Shown here in pieces: positions 1-6,738 of a stretch of 6,891 nt of DNA. The notes under the pieces are model-generated. The model did not search any database and had not been told where the DNA came from. It was given only the letters and a program-made list of their open reading frames with translations. The DNA lies in the NCBI GenBank assembly GCA_022711695.1, contig JAKLEJ010000189.1, forward strand, positions 1-6,891. Direction: 5' to 3'. Position numbers and translations under genes: made by a program. Within the stretch, counting starts at the first letter, position 1. Each line of letters begins with the position of its first letter. Source of the DNA: Verrucomicrobiota bacterium (GTDB lineage: Bacteria; Verrucomicrobiota; Verrucomicrobiia; Limisphaerales; JACRJZ01).

Positions 1-1
1 G

Positions 2-2206
2 CCGCGCAAGATCCTGGATGGCCCGGGGGCGGACCGCTGGTATCCGCAAGTGCTCGGCCTGGACAAAGCCCGGCGGGAAACGGACAAGCTGGCCGGGCAG
101 ACCGCGCGGCTGTTCGTGCGTGGCCTGTCGCGCTGGGAAATCGTCTTCCTTAAGCCGGAGGAATCGGCGCCACCGGCGCTCACGGCGGTTGTGACCAACC
201 GGTCTCCCCTCGCGCCCAAACCCTACCTGGAGCTGCCCCTGGGGGCCATCCGGCCCCGCGGTTGGTTGCGAACGCAGCTCGAACGCATGCGGGACGGTCT
301 GACCGGCCACCTGGACGAGCAATACGCCTCCGTGGTCGGCCCCCGCAACGGCTGGCTGGGCGGCGACGGCGACGGCTGGGAACGGGGCCCCTACTGGATC
401 GACGGGTTGCTGCCGCTGGCTTATCTGCTCGGGGACGACGCCCTGAAGGCAAAAGCCCGGCCCTGGATCGAGTGGTCTCTGAACAACCAGGAGCCGTCCG
501 GCTACTTTGGGCCGAAGCGCTTCGAGAAGGAGCCGCCCGCCGAGCCCGGCATCCAGAAGACCCCGCGCGAGGATTGGTGGCCGCGCATGGTCATGCTCAA
601 AGTGCTGCAACAGTATTACAACGCCACCGGCGACCGCCGCGTGCTGGACCTGATGAGCCGCTATTTCCGCTACCAGTTGCGGGAGCTGCCCAGGACGCCG
701 CTCGACCGATGGTCCTTCTGGGCCAACCGCCGCGGCGGGGACAATTTGATGGTCGTGTACTGGCTCTACAACCTGACCGGCGAATCGTTCCTGCTGGAGC
801 TGGCCGAGCTGATCCACCAGCAGACCTACCCGCTCGCCGACATCTTTCTCAACCGCGATCCCGCCCCCTCGTCCGACCTGGCGCATCTCTACCCGGCCAA
901 CGTCTCGAACCGCTACCCGTTCAACCCGGACCTGATCCGCCGGCTGAGCGTGGGGCAGCTCCAGAGCTTCCACTGCGTGAACATGGCGCAGAGCATCAAG
1001 GAGCCGTTGGTCTATTGGCAGCAGCGGCCGGAGCCGCGTTACCATCAGGCGGTCAAAGCCGCCCTGGCTGACATGCGCCGCTTTCACGGCCAGCCCCAGG
1101 GCATGTACGGCGGCGACGAGCCCATGCACGGCCCCGATCCCACCCAGGGCGTCGAGTTTTGCTCGGTGGTGGAACTGATGTTCTCGCTCGAGACGGTGCT
1201 GGCCATCAGCGGCGACCTCGAGTTCGCCGACCAGCTCGAGTGGATCGCCTACAACGCGCTCCCCGCCCAGGCCACCGAGGATTTCCGGCTTCGCCAATAC
1301 TTCCAGTGCGCCAACCAGGTCCTGATCACGCGGGCGCGGCGCAACTTCTACGAGGAGGACCATCACGGCGGCACCGACCTGTGTTTCGGGCTGCTGACGG
1401 GCTATCCCTGCTGCACCTGCAACATGCACCAGGGCTGGCCCAAGCTGGCGCAAAACCTGTGGCACGCCACCCCCGACGGCGGCCTGGCCGCGCTGGTCTA
1501 TGCGCCCTGCGAAGTGGACTTTGCGGCCCCGGGCGGCGTGGCCACACGGATTGTCGAGGAGACCGCCTACCCGTTCGAGGAAGGCATCCGTTTCCAGGTG
1601 AACCCGGCGCGGCCCGCCGTGTTTCCGCTTCGCTTTCGGACGCCCGCCTGGGCCACGAACGCCGTGGCGCGGGTGAACGGACAGGCCTGGGCGGCGTCGC
1701 CAGCCGAGCGCCTGATCCGGGTGGAGCGCGAGTGGCGTGCCGGCGACCGGGTCGAGCTGGAATTCGGCGCGCGGGTGCAATTGAGCCGCTGGGTGGAGAA
1801 CGCGGTGGCCGTCGAGCGCGGCCCGCTGCTCTACGCCCTGCGCATCGCCGAAACGTGGCGGCGCGTGGCCAACACCGACAAATACGGAGAATACTTCGAG
1901 GTTCTGCCGGAAAGCCCCTGGAACTACGGGTTGCTCGATGCCGCGGTGGGCAAGCCGATCGAGGGATTCAAGCTTGTCCGGCGCCAGGCCATGCCCGAAT
2001 ACCCCTGGACCGCCGCGGCCGCGCCGCTGGAGTTGCGGACGCGCGGCAGGCGCATTCCCGAGTGGCAGTTGTACAACCATCGGGCCGGCCCGCTGCCCAA
2101 CAGCCGGCCTCAATCGTATCTCGAGCGCGAGCCCGCCGATGAGATCGTGCTGCTGCCCTACGGTTGCACCCGGCTGCGCATCACCGAGTTTCCCGTCGTG
2201 AAGTGA
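2..2206 (+). CDS. GH127/DUF1680-type beta-L-arabinofuranosidase-like glycoside hydrolase (5'-partial)
   Basis: This is probably a retaining, zinc-cysteine glycosidase that removes terminal L-arabinofuranose or a similar sugar from polysaccharide side chains. Numbering starts at the in-frame GTG at 50. The frame has no stop back to base 2, and that GTG has no Shine-Dalgarno sequence and lies inside apparent protein sequence, so the true start is upstream of the window. The DUF1680 domain begins near residue 58 (PYLELPLGAIRPRGW) and includes GWLGG, WERGPYW and DWWPRMVMLK, typical of the alpha/alpha-barrel. A beta-rich C-terminal part follows from about residue 490. By analogy with HypBA1, the zinc ligands are Glu369, Cys371, Cys454 and Cys455; Cys454 is the likely nucleophile and Glu357 in GGDE a candidate acid/base. 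Family membership is secure, but substrate specificity is not, because DUF1680 covers several sugar specificities. Residues before about 45 do not belong to the hydrolase domain. Convergent with the minus-strand operon. Confidence 0.85.
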   Translation, partial: PRKILDGPGADRWYPQVLGLDKARRETDKLAGQTARLFVRGLSRWEIVFLKPEESAPPALTAVVTNRSPLAPKPYLELPLGAIRPRGWLRTQLERMRDGLTGHLDEQYASVVGPRNGWLGGDGDGWERGPYWIDGLLPLAYLLGDDALKAKARPWIEWSLNNQEPSGYFGPKRFEKEPPAEPGIQKTPREDWWPRMVMLKVLQQYYNATGDRRVLDLMSRYFRYQLRELPRTPLDRWSFWANRRGGDNLMVVYWLYNLTGESFLLELAELIHQQTYPLADIFLNRDPAPSSDLAHLYPANVSNRYPFNPDLIRRLSVGQLQSFHCVNMAQSIKEPLVYWQQRPEPRYHQAVKAALADMRRFHGQPQGMYGGDEPMHGPDPTQGVEFCSVVELMFSLETVLAISGDLEFADQLEWIAYNALPAQATEDFRLRQYFQCANQVLITRARRNFYEEDHHGGTDLCFGLLTGYPCCTCNMHQGWPKLAQNLWHATPDGGLAALVYAPCEVDFAAPGGVATRIVEETAYPFEEGIRFQVNPARPAVFPLRFRTPAWATNAVARVNGQAWAASPAERLIRVEREWRAGDRVELEFGARVQLSRWVENAVAVERGPLLYALRIAETWRRVANTDKYGEYFEVLPESPWNYGLLDAAVGKPIEGFKLVRRQAMPEYPWTAAAAPLELRTRGRRIPEWQLYNHRAGPLPNSRPQSYLEREPADEIVLLPYGCTRLRITEFPVVK

Positions 2207-2209
2207 CGG

Positions 2210-2306
2210 CTGGCCCGCCCTTCTCACGAGGTTCTGAACGGGATGGCGGCTGAGTTCGATGTGGGAAGCAGGAAACCCTGAGACGCCTTGTGAAGGGCGG
2301 GCCCAG
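2210..2306. repeat. Long imperfect inverted repeat in the convergent intergenic region
   Basis: The left arm at 2210-2227 (CTGGCCCGCCCTTCTCAC) is nearly the reverse complement of the right arm at 2290-2306 (GTGAAGGGCGGGCCCAG). They match apart from one extra G on the right side and an extra CT on the left. An inner imperfect pairing can be drawn between GGCGGCT at 2245-2251 and AGACGCC at 2281-2287, with GGG (2263-2265) and CCC (2276-2278) at the tip, giving a long interrupted stem-loop. It starts four bases after the glycosidase stop codon. No T-run follows either arm, so it is not a standard intrinsic terminator. It may be a structured 3' UTR that stabilises mRNA, a dispersed palindromic repeat, or a remnant of a small mobile element. 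The pairing is seen directly; the role is unknown. Confidence 0.5.
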
Positions 2307-2365
2307 GCAAAACCGCCCAACTTATGTGCTTGGTGAATTGCCTCGAAGAGGAAAGCAAGCTGCCC

Positions 2366-2386
2366 GGGCCGGCGGAGGTCCGGCCT
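2366..2386 (-). terminator. Possible terminator hairpin for the minus-strand operon
   Basis: GGCCGG at 2367-2372 and CCGGCC at 2380-2385 form a six-base-pair all-GC stem around a seven-base loop, about 23 bases beyond the stop codon of the HzsA-related gene. The minus-strand sequence that follows is pyrimidine-rich (CTTGCTTTCCTCTTC) but is not a clean U-tract. Termination here is therefore plausible but weakly supported, and the stem could be chance in GC-rich DNA. Confidence 0.25.
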
Positions 2387-2408
2387 CGTCAGCGGGAGTT
2401 GCCGGTCT

Positions 2409-5400
2409 TCAGAGTTTCGGAGGCGGTTTTGCCGAGGCCCGAATTTCTCCTTGAGAAACTGGGGTCAGGGGCGGCAGCTCGCGGCTGCGTCCCGCGCGCA
2501 GGATTGCGCCGGGCATGTCCGCCCGGGGTTGGTCGAGGGCCTCGGCCCGGGCGCGCTCGATCAGCGCCAGCAGCGCCCGGTAGTCCGCGTGGTTGGTGCT
2601 GTCCAGGGAGACGGCGGGCGCGCCCGCGGCATCCGGCGCGGCGTGGCGGGCCGGTTTGAAGACGTCCGGCGGCTGGTGTTTTTGGGTGATCAAGGGCAGA
2701 GGCGCGGGGCGCGCCTTGCGTTCCCGGCACCAGCCCAGGCCCGCTCCGGCGGGGCCGCGCGGCAGGGGCGCCCGGAGCAACCGGCTGTGTGCGGGCGTCT
2801 GAAGGTTGACCCAATCGCTCCCGATCTCCCGTTCGTGGCAGCGCAGGCAGCCGGCCTGGTCCATGCGCGCCAGCAGAGGCCCGGTCAGGCGCATGATCGC
2901 TCCGTTGGTGGCGAAATCCGTGAAGTCCCAGGCGCCGTAATAGTTGCAGTTGGCGTCCATCCAGGCCAGGAGCAGGTCGCGCTCGGGCCGCGTCAGGCCG
3001 GGCAGACGTTCCTTGTGCCCGCTGAGCAGCAGCCCGGCCAGGGGCGCGGCTCCGGAGCCGTGCCGCCGCGGCGGCAAGATCTCGGCGGTCTCCACCTTGG
3101 AGTTCTCGCAGTTCAGGAACCCGGTGAGCGTGTTCTTCAGCAGCGTTTCGTAACTCAGGTTGAATGCCCAGGTCCAACCGCCGGACAGATCGATCCCGCC
3201 GGCGATGTCCTCGATCCCGCCATGGCAGCGCACGCAATGGCGGTCCAGGACCGGCTGGATGCGGGTGGAGTAATCGATCGGTCCGCTGCCCCAGGTTTCC
3301 GGGCGGAGCTGCGCCGGGGGCTTGCGCAACGCCGACACCACCCGGGTGGTGTTCAGCGCGGCCACGTCGTCATTGGGCACATGGCATCCCTGGCATGGGC
3401 GCATCCTTCCCGGGGCCGCTTGGATGAAGGTTCTCATGCTCTGAACCAAACGGCCCTCGGCGTCGAGGGCCTGGAAGTAGAGCGCCTTGCCGGGAGGCGC
3501 TTCGAAGAAGGCCGAGCCGTCCTCCTCCACCGGGACCGTTCCAAGGATATTCTTCACGTCATAGGAACCCTGCCAGCTTACCAGGAACGCCTGGTTCCAC
3601 CAGCGCCCGCCCGGCGGCGCGCCTGTGATCCGCGAAGTGGTTTCGATCACCCGCAGGCGCTTGACCGTGCCGCGTTTCACGCGCTCGAGCCCCGGGTAGA
3701 TGTCGTGCGCCTGGAACAACGCGGGCGCGCCGGCCGCCAGGGCAGAGGCGTGGGTCAGCGGGCGCGGCTGCGCTTTCGCCGGCAGGGGCGAAAAGCACGA
3801 GAGATCGGGCTCGCGCCGGATGACGAAGCGGAAGCCGTAGCGGTCGATGAGTTCGATGACGCCGTGAGGGCCGTGCGCCTCGGCGTTGTTGGCGATCAGG
3901 ACCGAGTCCTCGTCCAGCGGCCAGGGGTCGCATGGGCCCCGCTTCAGGCCCTGGTCCATCTCGGTGGGGTACTCGGGGGTGAAATTGGCCAGGGCCGCCA
4001 GGCTGTTCTTGCCCAGGTGCGGATCGATCATGGCAATGGCGCCGACCGATTGCCCGTTGTGCGGGGTGAGGGTGGCCACGACCAGGCGGCTGCCCGGCAC
4101 CGGCCGCGCGTCCATCACCGCAGTGGGCTTGGCCAGGTTGTTCTTGAAGAAGGCCGTCTCCAGCGTGCCGTCGGGGTTCATCGTCCACAGGCTCTGCATA
4201 TAGAGGGCCGTTTTGTCCACGTACTCCCAACGCCCCAGCAGCAGCCGCCCATCCGGCAGCACTGCGGGGTCGAACTCGGTGGCGTTGTTGACGGAAATGG
4301 AGCGTGCCTCGCTGCCGTCGGCGTTCATGGTGTGGAGGGTGGCGACATGGTTGTTGAAGCACATCACCAGGCCGGCGGTGCGGGTGCTCACAAAAGCAAT
4401 GCGCCCGTCGGGCAGGTGGCAGGGGGAATAGTCATGATGCCCCTCGCCGATCAGGCCCTCGGGCCGTTCCCGGCACAGCGCCCCGGCGGTGGGCCGGGTC
4501 AGCCTGCGCAAGCCCCGGCCGTCCAGGCCGATCTCGAAGATCGCGGTGTCGCCCTTGGCTTCCCCCTTGAACGCGAAGAGCAGACGCCGGCCGTCGAAGG
4601 ACAAATCCGGGTCCCGGTACACGCCCGGGCCGCACGTTTCCGGCGTGGCCGGATCGATGACCGCCCGGACGCGCTGTCGTTCCATGGGCTCCCAGGGATT
4701 CTCGATTACGTAGATGCCGCCGCCGGGGCGCCACTCCAGGTGGTCGTCGTAGATGTGCGCCGAGAAATAGGGCTGCCGCTTGACGAACAGCAGGGGCGCG
4801 TCCAGCCGCAGCAGGCGGATTTCGCGCGTCAGTTCCAGGAACTCGTCGATGCGCCCGCCGAGGTCCTGGTCCTCGGCTTCCAGGCGTCGGCGCATCTCCT
4901 GGTAATCCCGGGAGAAGCTGTCCAACCGCCGGCGCAGTTCGCGGCGGCGATCGTCGCCGCCCCGCGCCGGGGCGTCATCGAGGGTGCGGCGCAGGCTCGA
5001 GAGCGCGTCGCGGGTGAAACCGCGTTTGAGCTGCGCCAGCCGCTGCTGCCGCTCGAAGGCCTCCTCGTCCAGCGCTTCGAACACCACCCGGCCTTGACCC
5101 TTGGCGGTGTGGTTGACGCCCACCCAGCTCGCAAACCGCCGCTGCTTTCCCTCCAGCCGGTATTTCACCACGCTGTCGGCGTGGGCGAAGAGCCCGTCGG
5201 CAAAGGCGCGCTCGCCGACTTTCAGCGGTTGGCCATCCGGGCCCCGGTTGGTGGAAAACTCGCCCCACCCGACCTGCACAAGCACGGGCGTCAGATTGGC
5301 CAGGCGCTGGGTTTCGCCGCCGGCCCCGAGCAGCACCGGTTCGCCCCAGACGGCCTGGCCCCAGGAATAACCGGTGGCGCGCAACACCAGGGTGCGCACG

Positions 5401-5576
5401 CCGGAGACGTCCAGTTCCAGCCGCTGGGCCGGTTGGTGGCCCGCCATCGGCTGACTGCGAACGTGTGTCGGTGTGGCGCCGGAGGCGGCCCAGGGAGCTG
5501 GGAACAGCGTCAGGCACAGCAGCCACTCCAGGAGCGGCCGTGGGCTCGGGCTGGGTATGGTTCGCGGGAGGCTCAC
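2409..5576 (-). CDS. Exported triheme HzsA-related protein with N-terminal NPCBM domain
   Basis: Predicted periplasmic c-type multiheme protein of 1055 residues. The chosen start is the GTG at 5576, overlapping the upstream stop in GTGA. It gives a signal peptide (hydrophobic LLEWLLCLTLF, ending near PWAASGA); the next ATG (residue 44) would remove it, yet c-type haem attachment needs export. Domains in order: NPCBM-like, about 50-167 (GLFAHADS, RFASWVGVN); charged helical segment, about 168-255; TolB/PD40-type propeller resembling the hydrazine synthase alpha middle domain, about 260-600, with blades near 321, 382 and 434 (DPDLSFDG, DYSPCHLPDGR, EFDPAVLPDGR); a module with GTVPVEEDGSAFFE leading into the haem region. 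CXXCH motifs lie at Cys728-His732 (CQGCH), Cys781-His785 (CVRCH) and Cys910-His914 (CLRCH). HzsA of anammox bacteria makes hydrazine with HzsB and HzsC, which are absent here, so anammox activity is not implied. Substrate and redox partner are unknown. Confidence 0.85.
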   Translation of the reverse strand: MSLPRTIPSPSPRPLLEWLLCLTLFPAPWAASGATPTHVRSQPMAGHQPAQRLELDVSGVRTLVLRATGYSWGQAVWGEPVLLGAGGETQRLANLTPVLVQVGWGEFSTNRGPDGQPLKVGERAFADGLFAHADSVVKYRLEGKQRRFASWVGVNHTAKGQGRVVFEALDEEAFERQQRLAQLKRGFTRDALSSLRRTLDDAPARGGDDRRRELRRRLDSFSRDYQEMRRRLEAEDQDLGGRIDEFLELTREIRLLRLDAPLLFVKRQPYFSAHIYDDHLEWRPGGGIYVIENPWEPMERQRVRAVIDPATPETCGPGVYRDPDLSFDGRRLLFAFKGEAKGDTAIFEIGLDGRGLRRLTRPTAGALCRERPEGLIGEGHHDYSPCHLPDGRIAFVSTRTAGLVMCFNNHVATLHTMNADGSEARSISVNNATEFDPAVLPDGRLLLGRWEYVDKTALYMQSLWTMNPDGTLETAFFKNNLAKPTAVMDARPVPGSRLVVATLTPHNGQSVGAIAMIDPHLGKNSLAALANFTPEYPTEMDQGLKRGPCDPWPLDEDSVLIANNAEAHGPHGVIELIDRYGFRFVIRREPDLSCFSPLPAKAQPRPLTHASALAAGAPALFQAHDIYPGLERVKRGTVKRLRVIETTSRITGAPPGGRWWNQAFLVSWQGSYDVKNILGTVPVEEDGSAFFEAPPGKALYFQALDAEGRLVQSMRTFIQAAPGRMRPCQGCHVPNDDVAALNTTRVVSALRKPPAQLRPETWGSGPIDYSTRIQPVLDRHCVRCHGGIEDIAGGIDLSGGWTWAFNLSYETLLKNTLTGFLNCENSKVETAEILPPRRHGSGAAPLAGLLLSGHKERLPGLTRPERDLLLAWMDANCNYYGAWDFTDFATNGAIMRLTGPLLARMDQAGCLRCHEREIGSDWVNLQTPAHSRLLRAPLPRGPAGAGLGWCRERKARPAPLPLITQKHQPPDVFKPARHAAPDAAGAPAVSLDSTNHADYRALLALIERARAEALDQPRADMPGAILRAGRSRELPPLTPVSQGEIRASAKPPPKL
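5573..5576 (-). promoter_or_regulatory. GTGA stop/start overlap (translational coupling site)
   Basis: On the minus strand, the TGA stop of the 348-residue gene (5575-5573) overlaps the GTG start of the HzsA-related gene (5576-5574). The bases just upstream (CTTGAATCTCAAGCTGACCGA) contain no clear Shine-Dalgarno sequence, so the second gene is probably translated by ribosomes finishing the first. The overlap is seen directly; coupling is inferred. Confidence 0.7.
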
Positions 5577-6619
5577 TCGGTCAGCTTGAGATTCAAGCGG
5601 CGGGCCAGATCGTAATCGCCGATAAAGACCCACCAGTTGTTCAGAGGGCGCCCCTGCCAGCTCAGGCCATTGTCGGGTCCGGGCAGATGTTGCATCCAAT
5701 AGACGAACCAGCGCAGGCTGTTGCCGCCCCAGCGGCTCGAGTCCATCGGCGCCTTGCGTCCGGAGCCGTCCGGTTTCCAGTCGTCCATGTCCGTGAGCAC
5801 CGCGCGCGGGTTGGCCCAATCGTAATCGCGCTCGGCGTTGGGCGGGTAATGCGCCCAGCCGCAGCCGGGGCGCACGATCTTGTGCGAACGGTCGCTGCCC
5901 ACAAAACGCCCCCAGAAAAGCAGGTCCGGCCATTGAGCGGGCGGGGCGCCATCGCGGCCGTCCACATGGTTGAGCACCGCCTCGATCTGGTGCATGTGGT
6001 CCTCGACCGCCTCGGAGGCGCCGCGCTGGTAGTTGTAGTGATAGACGGTGTAGGTGTGTTGATACACGGGCAGGTCCTTGGGATCCCGGTCGCTGTTGCT
6101 GACGTCCCCGTGGGGGCTGGCCATGTTGGATTCCCAGAGGTCCACCTTGCCGCCGTGGTAGCCCCAGATCCAGACCTCGCGCACGCCCCGGTTTTCCACC
6201 CAGTCCTGGAGCCGGGCCTCGAGAGCGATCCGGTTGTAATCGGTCATGGGCGTGCGGTGGCCGGGCTTGGCAAAGGTGGGCAGGGGCCGGAGGAACTCGA
6301 GGCTGCCGGCGATTTCGTAGCGGAGAGCGGGCCGGGCGGAGGCATTCTTGAAACCGAGGTAGCGCGAGCCTTCCTCGAGCGCCCGCAGGGCCTCGCGGGT
6401 TTGCCGGAGAGTCTTGGCGCGGGTGGCTTCCAGCGAGGCCCCCCAATCGCCGGTCGCCTGGAGGTCGATGTTGGTCCCGTTGGTGGGAAAGTAGTGCACC
6501 ACCAGCACCGGGAGGGTGAACGAGGAGGGGATGCGTTCGGCCGCCCCGGCCAGCGCCGCGGTCAGCAGCGCCAGAAACGGAGTCCAGGCGGCCCATCGGG
6601 AGCGGGGGGTTGCGCGCAT
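5573..6619 (-). CDS. Secreted protein of unknown function, first gene of the HzsA-related operon
   Basis: A 348-residue protein whose function I cannot name. The ATG at 6619 is preceded by a good Shine-Dalgarno sequence (AAGGAAAG on the minus strand, 6623-6630, with AGGA about six bases from the start). Residues 1-27 form a signal peptide: arginine-rich start, hydrophobic PFLALLTAALAG, likely cleavage near AGA/A. The mature part is rich in Trp, Tyr, His and Asp. Striking blocks are VWIWGYHGG (149-157), ESNM (163-166), YNYQRG (195-200) and EDHMHQIE (206-213), followed by NHVDGRD and PGCGWAHYPP. The clustered His, Asp and Glu residues could form a metal or catalytic site, but this is inference. 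From memory, the pattern of WxxG, ESxM, NYxRG and ExxxHxxE resembles a widespread family of uncharacterised bacterial secreted proteins. No haem motif or membrane segment beyond the signal is seen. Its stop overlaps the next gene's start. Confidence 0.8.
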   Translation of the reverse strand: MRATPRSRWAAWTPFLALLTAALAGAAERIPSSFTLPVLVVHYFPTNGTNIDLQATGDWGASLEATRAKTLRQTREALRALEEGSRYLGFKNASARPALRYEIAGSLEFLRPLPTFAKPGHRTPMTDYNRIALEARLQDWVENRGVREVWIWGYHGGKVDLWESNMASPHGDVSNSDRDPKDLPVYQHTYTVYHYNYQRGASEAVEDHMHQIEAVLNHVDGRDGAPPAQWPDLLFWGRFVGSDRSHKIVRPGCGWAHYPPNAERDYDWANPRAVLTDMDDWKPDGSGRKAPMDSSRWGGNSLRWFVYWMQHLPGPDNGLSWQGRPLNNWWVFIGDYDLARRLNLKLTE

Positions 6620-6622
6620 GGG

Positions 6623-6630
6623 CTTTCCTT
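6623..6630 (-). promoter_or_regulatory. Ribosome binding site of the 348-residue secreted protein
   Basis: The minus strand reads AAGGAAAG here, with AGGA about six bases before the ATG at 6619. It supports that ATG as the operon's first start codon. Confidence 0.65.
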
Positions 6631-6662
6631 TACGAAATGGCCGCCGCCCGCGCCAGCAAAAA

Positions 6663-6697
6663 CGCCGGTGGAATTCTTGCGGGATTCCGCCCTGGCG
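6663..6697. promoter_or_regulatory. Imperfect inverted repeat between divergent genes (possible operator)
   Basis: CGCCGGTGGAAT (6663-6674) pairs imperfectly with ATTCCGCCCTGGCG (6684-6697): the outer CGCC/GGCG and inner GGAAT/ATTCC parts match, with a bulge between them and a nine-base spacer. It sits midway between two divergent starts (6619 on minus, 6739 on plus), where an operator controlling both would be expected. No convincing -35/-10 pair is visible on either strand. A TAAGAT at 6711-6716 is a weak -10-like hexamer for the plus-strand gene without a matching -35. Low certainty. Confidence 0.25.
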
Positions 6698-6738
6698 GGC
6701 GTGTTCCGGGTAAGATGACGAAAGAAAGGTTGCACACC

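Noticed and set aside
262..1071. Open frames overlapping the glycosidase, at 262-1071 and 1159-2142 on the plus strand
   Set aside because: They are arginine/proline/alanine-rich alternative-frame translations of a gene whose own frame carries all the conserved DUF1680 motifs.
2207..2408. CRISPR array, tRNA or insertion sequence in the convergent gap
   Set aside because: There are no direct repeats with spacers, no cloverleaf and no transposase. Only the inverted repeat and the small hairpin are visible.
2324..2659. A small plus-strand gene starting at the ATG at 2324
   Set aside because: There is no Shine-Dalgarno sequence, the product is Arg/Pro/Gly-rich, and it runs antisense into the C-terminus of the HzsA-related gene.
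2409..5576. Reading the locus as an anammox hydrazine synthase
   Set aside because: Only an alpha-like scaffold is present, with an extra NPCBM domain and three rather than two haem motifs, and no beta or gamma subunit genes are seen. Relatives of HzsA are common in non-anammox PVC bacteria.
2451..5615. A plus-strand open frame of 1054 codons antisense to the HzsA-related gene
   Set aside because: Its translation is low-complexity (Gly, Arg, Val, Gln, Ala) with no recognisable domain, while the opposite strand encodes a protein with a signal peptide, a propeller and three haem motifs. It is a GC-bias shadow.
5577..6596. N-terminal extension of the HzsA-related frame upstream of 5576 (start at 6596)
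   Set aside because: This stretch is the out-of-frame translation of the 348-residue secreted protein and is Arg/Pro/Gly-rich without domain features. The GTG at 5576 gives a signal peptide and a coupled start.
5465..6718. A plus-strand open frame of 417 codons over the secreted-protein gene
   Set aside because: It lies antisense to a gene with a good ribosome binding site and signal peptide, and its translation shows no domain. It also runs through the divergent control region.
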